The notes: generated from the letters alone by a model not told the origin. A DNA stretch of 64,000 nucleotides from Legionella steigerwaltii (GCF_001468065.1 NZ_LNYZ01000013.1:427118-491117); one strand, 5' to 3'. Counted from the first letter of the stretch, positions 8,138 through 17,017 are shown. Translations and numbers: made by a program.

Positions 8138-9958
8138 TTAGCTATAGGAAAACGCATCACTTTTATCTATATTTTCTTCCATAAGTGGAGCTGAAGGTGG
8201 GGCTAAAGTTTGGTGAGTATCTTGGGGCATTTGCTCAACGAAAAATGATTGCTCACTTGTTGGTTTAACGGTTACAAGTTTTGCCATGTTAAGTTGGAGT
8301 TCAGCCAGTTGATGTAATTCATTGATGCGTTTATCGAGTGCAATGAGATTATTTTCGGCGTTACTGATTTGCTCGTTTATTAAAGGAATTAGATCATTTA
8401 CAAGTGAAGTCAGCTCGCTATTTTGCCGCTCAATTGTTGATTGGTTATCTTCCATTGTTGTTTGGTTTTTGTTTAATTGATTGTTATCCATACTGTTTTT
8501 GATTGTATAAACCAATGCTGCAATGAAAAGGCTCAAGGTGATAACACCAAGCACAGCAGCAGGAGCTAAAAGCAGGGACGTTAAAGCAATCAATTCTCCT
8601 TCGATTGCTATCCCTGTTCCGGCAGCCCCACCAGTAAAAAGAAGAAAAAATAGTCCTATTTTTAAAAGACTATTTCTATAGCTATGTTGCTCTTCGATGG
8701 TTTGTGCTAATTGTTGATTTTGTTCTTTTAACGCTACATTTAGTGACGTGAGCTCCGGATTTGATTTTTGAATATGAGCAAGCATATTTTCCTTTTGACG
8801 CTTTTCTTCTATTGCTTGTTCTTTCCTAAGAGCAGCTTCATTTCGTTCTAAAGTTACCTTATTTTCTTCTCTTTTAGTTGAAAGATGGCTGCGGATCAAA
8901 ATAATAATTTGTTTAAGCGAAGTGTTTTCTTGGTAAGAGAGAGGTGTCACTGATTGTAAATAAATTTCAAGTCGGTCCAGATAAGTTTGATAACTGATTG
9001 CAAGAGTTGTTTGCATTAATTGTTGTTGTTTTTTTTGCAGTTCCTTATGCTTTCTTGAAATGGCTTCATTCAATAAATTGAGGTTGCTCTGTGAAAGTTG
9101 CAATAAATCTGGATCATTAGTTAAACGAGCTCTAGCTCTTGTTTCTCGCTCCAAAGCTCGGAGTTTTCTTTGTTCTATTTTTTCAAGTACTAATTTCAGT
9201 TGAGTTTCATATTCATTATGTTTTTTATGCCCTGTTGATGAGCTGCTTTTGAGTAACTCCAGTTGAGCCTCAAGCCTTCTTTTTAGCAATATGGGATCTG
9301 ATTCTTGGTGACCGTGATGCGATTTTTCTTGATGAGTATGAGTTGTTTTTAAATGTTGATCAGACTCAGAATGAGTGTGAGTTGTTTTAGCATGCTGTTC
9401 AGTGTGTCCTGAATGTTCATGAACTGTTTTGGCTTGCTGATCAACGAGCTCGGGATGAGCGTGAGTTGTTTTGGGATTCTGCTCGGGATGAGTATGGGCT
9501 CCATGGGAGTGTGTATTTTGATGTTGAGTTGATTCCTCATCAATTTTATTACGGGCTTTTTCTTGCAACGCAATGCGTGTTTTAATTTCTTCAATTTGAA
9601 GGCTTAACTCCCGCATCTCTTGATCAACGGCTCTAATTTTTTCTTGAGTGGAACTTAGATTAAATAATAATCGCTTCGATGTTTCTGAATCGTTTAGTTC
9701 TTCTCTTAGATCATCTTTTTCTTCATTCAAGTCGTGCTGTAGTTGTTTTTTACACGTATCTAATGTTAATTGTAATGAAGCCTCTGGTTGTTCCATTTTA
9801 AGGCGCAGCTCAAGCCGTCTTTCAACATCGTTGGTTACAGAAGAAATCGGGGACATAAGAATACATGAATCGCGTAGTTCAGAATAATTGGCATGAACAA
9901 TAAATGAATCTGTAAGTTGCTCGACTAAAGCGTTAATATTCAGTTTTGATAGTGACAT
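8138..9958 (-). CDS. Coiled-coil protein with histidine-rich repeats and two TM segments, function unknown
   Basis: I do not recognise a characterised family. The 606-residue product has a long charged coiled-coil N-terminal region (about 40-140), a histidine-rich block (about 146-217; 19 His in 72 residues) built on a KT(T/V)HxH core repeated four times 13-14 residues apart, a second coiled-coil region (about 220-425), two hydrophobic segments near 432-452 and 460-486 forming a hairpin, a third coiled-coil stretch and a proline-rich tail. There is no signal peptide. ATG 9958 is chosen over TTG 9964 because AAGGA is then well spaced. Coiled coils plus a TM hairpin without a signal peptide are frequent among Legionella Dot/Icm effectors, so an effector is possible but unproven; the repeats could bind metal. 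Confidence 0.75.
   Translation of the reverse strand: MSLSKLNINALVEQLTDSFIVHANYSELRDSCILMSPISSVTNDVERRLELRLKMEQPEASLQLTLDTCKKQLQHDLNEEKDDLREELNDSETSKRLLFNLSSTQEKIRAVDQEMRELSLQIEEIKTRIALQEKARNKIDEESTQHQNTHSHGAHTHPEQNPKTTHAHPELVDQQAKTVHEHSGHTEQHAKTTHTHSESDQHLKTTHTHQEKSHHGHQESDPILLKRRLEAQLELLKSSSSTGHKKHNEYETQLKLVLEKIEQRKLRALERETRARARLTNDPDLLQLSQSNLNLLNEAISRKHKELQKKQQQLMQTTLAISYQTYLDRLEIYLQSVTPLSYQENTSLKQIIILIRSHLSTKREENKVTLERNEAALRKEQAIEEKRQKENMLAHIQKSNPELTSLNVALKEQNQQLAQTIEEQHSYRNSLLKIGLFFLLFTGGAAGTGIAIEGELIALTSLLLAPAAVLGVITLSLFIAALVYTIKNSMDNNQLNKNQTTMEDNQSTIERQNSELTSLVNDLIPLINEQISNAENNLIALDKRINELHQLAELQLNMAKLVTVKPTSEQSFFVEQMPQDTHQTLAPPSAPLMEENIDKSDAFSYS
9308..9523 (-). repeat. In-frame degenerate tandem repeats coding the His-rich block
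   Basis: Four cores encoding KT(T/V)HxH begin near 9472, 9430, 9388 and 9349 on the minus strand, 42, 42 and 39 bases apart, with variable His/Glu/Gln-rich sequence between. Spacings are multiples of three, so copies can be gained or lost without a frameshift. Degeneracy between units suggests an old expansion. Confidence 0.7.
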
Positions 9959-9974
9959 ACTCAATTATCCTTAT

Positions 9975-10015
9975 AAAAAAATGAAAATGACCTGGAAAAT
10001 AAACATTTTTCCAGG
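9975..10015 (-). terminator. Rho-independent terminator of the L,D-transpeptidase gene
   Basis: Read on the minus strand, a 9-bp stem (CCTGGAAAA pairing with TTTTCCAGG, 9991-9999 with 10007-10015) and a 7-base loop are followed by a T-rich tract ending in seven T (9975-9981). It begins 27 bp after the transpeptidase stop codon. Confidence 0.7.
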
Positions 10016-10042
10016 ATCACTTTAGGGATCGAGATTCGATGA

Positions 10043-10615
10043 CTAAGCGTATGGAAGTACTAATACGGTTGTTCCTACATCAATGAAATTCTCATTCAGC
10101 CATTTTGCTGCGCCGGGTAAAACTCGGATGCAACCATGGCTGCTGTTGTATTTAGGAACTTCATAGGCCGCATGAATTGCATAACCATCATGGAAATGCA
10201 TGCAATAAGGCATTTTAGCGCCGCCAACTACATGGCCATCGCGGGCAATAGGATATTCATTGGATTTACAGTCAGCTCCTTTTTTATTGAATACATGGTA
10301 GGTTCCTGTAACTGTTCTACATGATTCGTGAATGTCATCACAATAATCCATTCCACCTGAGGCACTACCTGTCATAACTCTGTTTCCTTGGGCATCATAA
10401 GCTGCCCACGCATCAGCTTTTGGATCAAAAACAAAGAGTTTTTTCCCTTGGACGTCTCGTTTCATAGGAAAAACTTTGCGACCACGTTTATCATCTTGAT
10501 AGGGGGTTGTATAATGCTTGTTACCTGCATCATCTGTGATTACATCAGGTTTATCAGTCACGCAAGAAGCTAACAGTAGGCCAATTAGAGGGGTTAAGTA
10601 TATTATTTTTTTCAT
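10043..10615 (-). CDS. L,D-transpeptidase (YkuD/ErfK family), predicted lipoprotein
   Basis: Peptidoglycan-modifying enzyme forming 3-3 cross-links or anchoring proteins to the wall. It has 190 residues with a lipoprotein signal (LLASC, lipidated Cys18) and a catalytic YkuD domain of about 60-190. His148 in YAIHAAYEVP and SHGC162IRV give the catalytic His and Cys. Besides these, Cys92, 99, 116 and 138 occur at spacings almost identical to those in the second L,D-transpeptidase of this window (25043-25516), a pattern suggesting disulfides in the periplasm. It is flanked by a terminator on each side, so it is transcribed alone. Confidence 0.88.
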   Translation of the reverse strand: MKKIIYLTPLIGLLLASCVTDKPDVITDDAGNKHYTTPYQDDKRGRKVFPMKRDVQGKKLFVFDPKADAWAAYDAQGNRVMTGSASGGMDYCDDIHESCRTVTGTYHVFNKKGADCKSNEYPIARDGHVVGGAKMPYCMHFHDGYAIHAAYEVPKYNSSHGCIRVLPGAAKWLNENFIDVGTTVLVLPYA

Positions 10616-10648
10616 TTACAAATCCTTAAAATCTGGTTTATCTACTGC

Positions 10649-10678
10649 AAAAAAAAGGCTCGAATATCGAGCCTTTTT
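10649..10678 (-). terminator. Rho-independent terminator downstream of fis
   Basis: A 12-bp perfect stem (AAAAAGGCTCGA, 10652-10663, pairing with 10667-10678) with a 3-base loop; on the minus strand the stem runs into eight T. It separates fis from the L,D-transpeptidase. The symmetric A/T tracts would allow function in both directions. A single GTCTGTTTACAA arm (10693-10704) lies just upstream of it. Confidence 0.85.
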
Positions 10679-10727
10679 AAACAGAAGTGGGGTTGTAAAC
10701 AGACCCTAATTTCTGAATTAAAATTTA

Positions 10728-11027
10728 TTACTCATCAGTTAAACGAAAATATTTAGTTCCAAAATATCTTTGGAGTTTCTTACGGATGGTGCCACGGCTA
10801 ATACCCAGCATCTTAGCAGCTTGTAGTTGATTGCCACGACGTTTTTCCATAACTGCTTGCAGTAATGGAGGCTCAACCTCAGATAATATCATGTCGTAAA
10901 GATCATCGATGTTTTTAGTCTTGTTTTCAGCAAGAAAACGAGTGACTAAATTGTAGACTAAATCTTGAAGACCTTGGTCTTGTTTAGTCATGCTTAGAGT
11001 AGTATCAGGTGTTTCAATGACAGTCAT
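10728..11027 (-). CDS. fis: Fis-family nucleoid-associated DNA-binding protein
   Basis: Small DNA-bending regulator, 99 residues, almost the length of E. coli Fis (98). The C-terminal helix-turn-helix is well conserved: NQLQAAKMLGISRGTIRKKL at about 70-89, preceded by the PLLQAVMEKRRG dimer/invertase-contact helix. Start 11027 is chosen over 11075 because AAGGA lies nine bases upstream and the N-terminus then matches Fis length. Legionella carries several Fis paralogues controlling virulence and growth-phase genes; which one this is cannot be told here. It follows lpxB by 113 bp on the same strand rather than dusB, its partner in enterics. Confidence 0.92.
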   Translation of the reverse strand: MTVIETPDTTLSMTKQDQGLQDLVYNLVTRFLAENKTKNIDDLYDMILSEVEPPLLQAVMEKRRGNQLQAAKMLGISRGTIRKKLQRYFGTKYFRLTDE

Positions 11028-11140
11028 CTTAACTTCCTTATTATTAATTAAATCACACATTCCAATTGCTAACATTTAAAATGAAAGCAAAATTAATTGT
11101 ACATGAAGGATAATTGATATTCTATATTTTTAAGAGAAAA

Positions 11141-12295
11141 CTATGCATTATTTTCGAGCAATTCATTCACCACAAGACTAAATAATGAGCGATCGGATTT
11201 TTCAGAGGACAATGAATTTTTTACCTTAGTTAATTGCGAAATCATTTTTGTAGGCTGGTCTGGATCATTATAAAAATGATCAATATAGCGAGTTAATTCA
11301 TAAGCATTGCAATCATATTGTAAAAATTCTGGAACAATCATTCGATTTGCTAAGAGATTGCACAGACCAAAAAATTTTACTCTGATAAACCTCATTGCCA
11401 ATACGTAGGAAAGAAAAGAAGACCTATAAATAATACACATAGGCTTTTCTAATAACGCACACTCAAGAGAGGCGGTACCCGAGGAAACAATGATAAAATC
11501 CGCGGCAGCCATACAGTTTATTGCCTTACCTTGCACAAAGCTGATCGGTAAATTCATATCAGAAAAATAATGTTTAATTGTTTCTGGATTAATTGTATCT
11601 GCAACAGGAATTACAAAATGCAAGTTAGGATAGCGTTGCTGCAAAATTTGAGCAGTATCGCGCAGTATGGGCATATGATATTTAATTTCATTAGTACGAC
11701 TTCCAGGAAGAAGAGCAAAAATATTTGCGTCTTGAGGAAGTCCCAACGCTGTACGTTGAGATTGACTGTTGTCTACAGAGGTTATTTTCTCTACTAAAGG
11801 ATGCCCAACAAAATTTACTGGAACTTCTGCTTTTTCGTATAAAGTTTTTTCAAACGGCAAAATAACGGCCATGCGGTCAACGCATTTTTTTATTAGATGA
11901 ATACGATTTGCTTTCCAAGCCCAAATTTGGGGGCTTATATAATAAAGAATTTTAATACCTAATTTTTGTTTTGCGTATTTAGCCAGCCTCAAATTAAAAC
12001 CTGGGTAATCTACTAGAATCAATAAATCCGGTTTTTGTTGGTTTAAATGTTTTTTAATGGTGACAAATGCCTTACGAATTACATTGAGGTGACGAATAAC
12101 TGCGGTAAGCCCTGTGACACCAAAGCGTGCTAAATCAGAAATTATCTGTGCTCCGGCTTCTTGCATATGTTGACCACCAATCCCGCTAATCTCTATATCA
12201 GGGTAGGTCGCTTTTAATTGACGAATTAGGACCGATGCGTGAACATCACCTGATTCTTCACCAGCAATTATAACAACACGTTTAGAGTTTTGCAT
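11141..12295 (-). CDS. lpxB: Lipid-A-disaccharide synthase
   Basis: Glycosyltransferase (GT19) that joins lipid X to its UDP-activated precursor to make the lipid A disaccharide at the inner face of the inner membrane. It has 384 residues (E. coli 382). Signatures: GEESGDVHAS at the N-terminus, GIGG(Q)HM near 38-44, YYISPQIWAWK near 118-128 and LPGSRTNEI near 199-207. ATG 12295 is preferred over TTG 12304. It overlaps the upstream oxidoreductase by 14 bp, so the two are translationally linked; that neighbour is probably the 3-dehydrogenase that makes the diamino sugar LpxB would have to accept. Confidence 0.96.
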   Translation of the reverse strand: MQNSKRVVIIAGEESGDVHASVLIRQLKATYPDIEISGIGGQHMQEAGAQIISDLARFGVTGLTAVIRHLNVIRKAFVTIKKHLNQQKPDLLILVDYPGFNLRLAKYAKQKLGIKILYYISPQIWAWKANRIHLIKKCVDRMAVILPFEKTLYEKAEVPVNFVGHPLVEKITSVDNSQSQRTALGLPQDANIFALLPGSRTNEIKYHMPILRDTAQILQQRYPNLHFVIPVADTINPETIKHYFSDMNLPISFVQGKAINCMAAADFIIVSSGTASLECALLEKPMCIIYRSSFLSYVLAMRFIRVKFFGLCNLLANRMIVPEFLQYDCNAYELTRYIDHFYNDPDQPTKMISQLTKVKNSLSSEKSDRSLFSLVVNELLENNA

Positions 12296-13244
12296 GACGT
12301 TCAATTAAATTATTCTGAATGAGCGACGTAATTGCCTCTGCTGTTTCAAGTGCGAGACGGCCATCTTCACCGGTAACCATTGGTATGCTGTCGTCCTCAA
12401 TGCATCGGATGAACGATTTTATTTCTTCTAACAAGGCATCTCCTTTGTCAAATTCTTTTTCATCACGAATGATATCAGGAATACCGGGAAATAGTTCGCC
12501 ATTTCCTTTTTTAAAAACTGCAAATTTTTTGTTCTGATAATCGATTGAAAGATATGAATTAGATTGAAAGATTCTTGTCTTGCGTTCGGTTTTAAAGCTC
12601 ACTCTACTCGCTGTAATACTGGCAACACATTGGTTGGCAAACGTAATATGGGCATTGGCAATATCGATTGCATCAGTAATTACTGGTGCTCCATGGGCTT
12701 GGATTGAGGCAATGGGACTTTTTACAATATTCTGAATTAAATCGATGTCATGAATCATAATATCGAGAATCACATTAACATCTGCACCACGAGGGCTAAA
12801 TGGAGCTAAACGCTCTGATTGGATGAATAAAGGTGTATCTAAATATTCATCTAAAGCCAATCGTGCGGAGTTAAAGCGCTCGAGATGACCTACTTGCAAT
12901 TTTACATGGTTTTTCTTGGCAAGATGAATTAGTTCTTCCGCCTGAGCTATTGTTTCAGTAATTGGCTTTTCAATTAACACATGTATGCCATGTTCCAAAA
13001 ACGCTTTGGCGATATCAAAATGCTTATTAGTCGTAGCGGCAATACTTACTGCATCCACTTTGTCAAATAAGTCACGATAATCGCTATAGCCTGGAACATG
13101 CAATTCTTGTGATACTGCTTCTAATGCCTTCTGATTCAGGTCACAAACCCCAATTAACTCGGCGTTTGGAAGGAGTTTATATTTTTGGGCATGAAATCTA
13201 CCTAAATAACCTACCCCAATTACTGCGCAACGAATTCTGCTCAT
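12282..13244 (-). CDS. gnnA: Gfo/Idh/MocA oxidoreductase, probable UDP-GlcNAc 3-dehydrogenase GnnA
   Basis: NAD-dependent sugar dehydrogenase of 320 residues. The Rossmann fold starts at once (AVIGVGYLGRFHAQKY), and EKPITET near 92-98 is the catalytic EKP motif of the family. A C-terminal alpha/beta domain contains MIHDIDLI near 164-171. The coding end overlaps lpxB. In Acidithiobacillus and Leptospira, GnnA oxidises UDP-GlcNAc at C3 so that GnnB can aminate it, giving lipid A built on 2,3-diamino-2,3-dideoxyglucose; Legionella lipid A contains that sugar. The GnnA call rests on family plus lpxB linkage; family membership alone is certain. No aminotransferase is present in the window. Confidence 0.75.
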   Translation of the reverse strand: MSRIRCAVIGVGYLGRFHAQKYKLLPNAELIGVCDLNQKALEAVSQELHVPGYSDYRDLFDKVDAVSIAATTNKHFDIAKAFLEHGIHVLIEKPITETIAQAEELIHLAKKNHVKLQVGHLERFNSARLALDEYLDTPLFIQSERLAPFSPRGADVNVILDIMIHDIDLIQNIVKSPIASIQAHGAPVITDAIDIANAHITFANQCVASITASRVSFKTERKTRIFQSNSYLSIDYQNKKFAVFKKGNGELFPGIPDIIRDEKEFDKGDALLEEIKSFIRCIEDDSIPMVTGEDGRLALETAEAITSLIQNNLIERHAKL

Positions 13245-13372
13245 TATGTTTATATGCTAATTATTTGTGCGAATGATCGCATTTCCTGGATGATAAATCA
13301 ATTTTATAAGAGTATTATTAGCCAACATTAAAGCCCATGACTATACTGATTTTAAATAATGAGAAAAATATT

Positions 13373-13924
13373 ATGCTTATAGCTGGAGTAGACGAAGTAG
13401 GACGTGGTCCCTTGGCAGGTGCAGTTGTTACTGCAGCAGTTATTTTAAAAAAGCCTATAGATGGTCTTGCTGACTCAAAAAAATTAACTGCGAAAAAACG
13501 CGAATTGCTGGCTGAACAAATAAAGAAACAGGCCATCGCTTATGCATTTGGTAGAGCAGAAGTCGATGAAATCGATACTCTGAATATACATCATGCTACG
13601 TTGCTGGCGATGCAACGAGCAGTTGAAGCGTTACCAATCCAACCCGATCAGGTATTGGTTGATGGCTTACACCTCCCAAAATTAAGTATTCCCTGTAAGG
13701 CAATTGTGCAAGGCGATAACTTGATCCCTGAAATTAGTGCCGCTTCCATTCTCGCAAAAGTATTCCGAGATGCGGAAATGACAGCGCTTGATGCGATTTA
13801 TCCCGGATATGGGTTTGCTGAACATAAAGGATATGCGACAGTGACGCATAGGGAAGCATTAAATCGACTTGGTCCATGTATTATTCATCGTCGAAGCTTT
13901 GAATCTGTTGCTGTATTGCTTTGA
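13373..13924 (+). CDS. rnhB: Ribonuclease HII
   Basis: Cleaves the RNA strand of RNA-DNA hybrids and starts ribonucleotide excision repair. The [10 protein letters not shown] motif at the N-terminus carries the first catalytic Asp-Glu pair; further acidic residues are in LVDGLHLP and the [22 protein letters not shown] region. At 183 residues it is slightly shorter than E. coli RnhB (198). An in-frame ATG at 13337 would add 12 residues but has no ribosome site; GAGA precedes 13373, so the shorter form is given with moderate certainty. In many proteobacteria rnhB follows lpxB; here it is divergent from gnnA. Confidence 0.93.
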   Translation: MLIAGVDEVGRGPLAGAVVTAAVILKKPIDGLADSKKLTAKKRELLAEQIKKQAIAYAFGRAEVDEIDTLNIHHATLLAMQRAVEALPIQPDQVLVDGLHLPKLSIPCKAIVQGDNLIPEISAASILAKVFRDAEMTALDAIYPGYGFAEHKGYATVTHREALNRLGPCIIHRRSFESVAVLL

Positions 13925-13935
13925 TTTAAATAAAT

Positions 13936-14025
13936 GTAGCCTGGGTGCAGCGCAGCGGAACCTGAGTTTTCTAAGCTGAGGAAGTCCACTCGATCCCGGG
14001 TTCCGCTGCGCTGCACCCAGGCTAT
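13936..14025. repeat. Palindromic GTAGCCTGGGTGCAG repeat, complete copy
   Basis: Arms of about 26-28 bases at each end (GTAGCCTGGGTGCAGCGCAG outward, with its complement on the right) around a 36-base centre. It occupies the gap between the convergent rnhB and rodA genes. Confidence 0.9.
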
Positions 14026-14052
14026 AAAGCTACAAAGTTACCCCAGTTATTA

Positions 14053-15171
14053 TCAATTCAGGCTATTGAATAAAATCTTATGTGAGCTAATGGACATTAA
14101 AATTCCGAAACTCGCTAAAAAGGTAACCATTGCAGTACCTCCGTAACTGACTAAAGGCAAGGGAATGCCAACGACAGGGATAATTCCCATAACCATGCCA
14201 ATATTAACAAAACCGGACATGAAGAATGACATGGCAAGGCTTGCGGCTAAGAGACGAGTATAAGTCGTTTGTGCATTTGAGGCGATATTCAGACTTCTAA
14301 GTGAAATTAAAACAATCAGTGCAATGATGGCGAATCCACCTGCGAATCCAAATTCTTCACTCGTAACTGCAAAGATAAAATCTGTAGCATGTTCAGGTAA
14401 AAAGTTAAGATGGGATTGGCTTCCCTGTAGCCAGCCTTTTCCTGCAAGACCGCCTGAGCCAATGGCAATTTTAGACTGGATGATATGATATCCAGATCCT
14501 AATGGATCTTGTTCAGGATCAAGTAGTGTATAAACTCGTTGCTTTTGATAATCATGCATCACATGCCAAACAACTGGAATCGTAGCTCCTACCAGAAGTA
14601 TAAGTAACAAAATAACTTTAAATCGAATTCCCGCTAAAAATACAACACATAGGCCAGCAGCAGCGACCATAATTGCAGTCCCTAAGTCAGGTTGCTTAGC
14701 AATAAGCAAGGCGGGAGCACAGATAATGAGTCCTGCAATAATAAGAGATTTAAAACTACTCGGACGTGCTTGTCGGTCAAAGTACCATGCAGCCATCATA
14801 GGGACGGCTAGCTTCATGATTTCAGAAGGTTGAAAGCGAAATAAGCCCAGTTCAAGCCAGCGTTGAGCTCCTTTCCCAATTTTTCCCATGAGCATTACAG
14901 CAATTAATAAAGTTAACCCTACACTATAGATCCATGGAGTCCATATTTTGTATTTATGAGGTGGAATAAAACCAAGCACAATCATGATGAGCGATGCAAA
15001 AATGAGTCTCATGGATTGACGTAAAATTATACCTGCATTGGCACTGGAGGCACTGTATAATATCAAAAGGCCAAAACCGATTAATACAAGCAATAACCCC
15101 AATAAAGGAAAATCTAAATGGAGTGATTTTGTGGTAAAACGATAAACGGGTTTACTGTGTCTTCTGTTCAT
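14053..15171 (-). CDS. mrdB: Rod-shape SEDS peptidoglycan glycosyltransferase RodA
   Basis: Integral membrane SEDS glycosyltransferase that polymerises lipid II during cell elongation together with PBP2. It has 372 residues with about ten membrane segments. Family motifs: RFQPSEIMKL near 112-121, AKQPDLGTA near 158-166 (containing the essential Asp), LPEHATDFIFAV near 254-265, and the C-terminal GIPLPLVSYGGTAM near 336-349. It overlaps the end of mrdA by 20 bp, the standard mrdA-mrdB arrangement, ensuring equal supply of the two partners. Commonly called rodA. Confidence 0.97.
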   Translation of the reverse strand: MNRRHSKPVYRFTTKSLHLDFPLLGLLLVLIGFGLLILYSASSANAGIILRQSMRLIFASLIMIVLGFIPPHKYKIWTPWIYSVGLTLLIAVMLMGKIGKGAQRWLELGLFRFQPSEIMKLAVPMMAAWYFDRQARPSSFKSLIIAGLIICAPALLIAKQPDLGTAIMVAAAGLCVVFLAGIRFKVILLLILLVGATIPVVWHVMHDYQKQRVYTLLDPEQDPLGSGYHIIQSKIAIGSGGLAGKGWLQGSQSHLNFLPEHATDFIFAVTSEEFGFAGGFAIIALIVLISLRSLNIASNAQTTYTRLLAASLAMSFFMSGFVNIGMVMGIIPVVGIPLPLVSYGGTAMVTFLASFGILMSISSHKILFNSLN

Positions 15172-17017
15172 GAGTTTTCATCGGATAAAGTTGATAGTAA
15201 GTATCGAGTACTTTGCGGGCGACTGTTGAAGCTGCAACATCATTCTCTACAACAACCGCAAGTGCAATTTCTGGTTCTTCAACTGGGGTAAATGCAATAA
15301 ATAAAGAGTTATCGCGTAATGCTTCAGGGATGTCCTCATATTTTGCTTTTTCATATTGTCTTCCACTAAATACTTGTGCAGTCCCAGTTTTTCCCGCGAC
15401 TGGATAGGGAGGATTGCGTCCAAAGCGATAACCAGTACCTTCGTTACTGGTTAATACACTATGCATTGCATCCGCAACAATATCCCAGTTTGCTTCATCT
15501 TTAAGGTAAAGGGGATACTCTTCAACAGGTTTATAGTGTTTCACTTCGCCACTGTCGCTGTTTACGGTTTTCGTTAATAAATGAGGTCTAAAACGTTGCC
15601 CATGTTGGCTTAGGGATGCTGTTGCATTAGCCATTTGTAGTGGTGTAGCCAGCATGAAACCTTGGCCTATAGAGGAAATTAAAGTATCACCAGGATACCA
15701 AGGCACACCTTTAGTTTGTTTTTTCCACCGCAGGCTGGGCACAATACCTGAAGCTTCTTCATAAAGATCAATATGGCTCAAATGGCCTAAACCAAATTTA
15801 ACAAGCATGTCTTCAATATTGGAAATACCCATTTTATTTCCTAATTGATAAAAATAGGTATCACAAGAAACAGTGATCGCTCGTTTAAAATTAATCATTC
15901 CATGTCCTGTTTTTTTCCAATCTCTGTAGATATGGCTTGCAGTGGGAAGTTTATATCGGCCTGGGTCATAAATGGTTGTAGCTGTCGTGATAAAGCCTTT
16001 ATCCAAACCTGCTAAACCAACAAATGGCTTAATTGTTGAGGCGGGTGGGTATACACCTCTTACTGCACGATTAAACAGAGGTCTTTGTAATGTATTTGAT
16101 AGTTTTTTATATTCTTTAGAACTAACCCCACCAACAAAAATATTAGGATCAAAACTAGGAGAACTTACCATCGCTAAGACCTCTCCGTTTTTGGAATTAA
16201 TCACGACAACGGCACCTCGTTTGTCTTTTAGAGCTTCGTAAGCTGCTTGCTGTAGTCTGACATCAATACTTAAATAGAGTTTTGCTCCTGAACGAGGATT
16301 GATTTTATCAACGACTCTAAGTGTTCGCCCACTGACGTCAGTTTCTACCATTTGGTATCCAACTTTGCCATGGAGTACATCTTCATAATATTTTTCGATG
16401 CCTGCCTTGCCAATAAAGTTTGTAGCACGATAATTCGTTGGATCGACTGCTTTTAATTCCTCAACATTGATTCTACCTACATAACCCAAAACATGTGCTG
16501 TCAACTCACCTAGAGGGTAATGGCGCATCAGGCGCGCTTTTATACTTACACCGGGAAAATGGTATTGATTGATGGCAAAAAGCGCCACTTCCTCTTGAGT
16601 TAATTTTAATTTAATTGGTATGGGTACAAAGGAGCGGTTTTGTTTTCGAGTCCGTTTGAAGTTTTTTATATCTTCTTCAGAGATTGAAGGAATTAGTTTT
16701 TGTAATTCGATTAATGTTTGATCTATGTTTTTAACATGTTCGGGGATAATTTCTAGAACATAGACGGGAATATTTTCGGCAAGTAATACTCCATTTCTAT
16801 CAAGAATTACTCCTCTAGGTGGTGCGATAGGAATAATGCTCATTTGATTTTTTAATGAGAGTGTTTGATATTTTTTGAATTCAGATATTTGCAGAAATGC
16901 GAGTCTTAAAACAAGAATTAAAGATAAAATAATAAGAAAAGCTACCAGCAAATTAATTCTAAAAAGTTGTTGCTGGGATTCTGTACGATAATTTTTAAAA
17001 GATTGATTTAGACTCAT
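15152..17017 (-). CDS. mrdA: Penicillin-binding protein 2 (elongation transpeptidase)
   Basis: Monofunctional D,D-transpeptidase of the elongasome, anchored in the inner membrane. It has 621 residues: a short cytoplasmic tail, one TM helix near 21-42, a PBP dimerisation domain with PPRGVILDRNG near 67-76, and a transpeptidase domain with S327-T-I-K330 (active-site serine), SCD near 383-385 in the SxN position, and KTGT near 540. Length and motif spacing match PBP2. Upstream is a palindromic repeat separating it from rlmH; downstream it overlaps rodA. Confidence 0.97.
   Translation of the reverse strand: MSLNQSFKNYRTESQQQLFRINLLVAFLIILSLILVLRLAFLQISEFKKYQTLSLKNQMSIIPIAPPRGVILDRNGVLLAENIPVYVLEIIPEHVKNIDQTLIELQKLIPSISEEDIKNFKRTRKQNRSFVPIPIKLKLTQEEVALFAINQYHFPGVSIKARLMRHYPLGELTAHVLGYVGRINVEELKAVDPTNYRATNFIGKAGIEKYYEDVLHGKVGYQMVETDVSGRTLRVVDKINPRSGAKLYLSIDVRLQQAAYEALKDKRGAVVVINSKNGEVLAMVSSPSFDPNIFVGGVSSKEYKKLSNTLQRPLFNRAVRGVYPPASTIKPFVGLAGLDKGFITTATTIYDPGRYKLPTASHIYRDWKKTGHGMINFKRAITVSCDTYFYQLGNKMGISNIEDMLVKFGLGHLSHIDLYEEASGIVPSLRWKKQTKGVPWYPGDTLISSIGQGFMLATPLQMANATASLSQHGQRFRPHLLTKTVNSDSGEVKHYKPVEEYPLYLKDEANWDIVADAMHSVLTSNEGTGYRFGRNPPYPVAGKTGTAQVFSGRQYEKAKYEDIPEALRDNSLFIAFTPVEEPEIALAVVVENDVAASTVARKVLDTYYQLYPMKTHEQKTQ

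Noticed and set aside
9349..9594. 81-residue frame overlapping the His-repeat gene on the same strand
   Set aside because: A frame-shifted reading of the repetitive block; low-complexity and no start signal.
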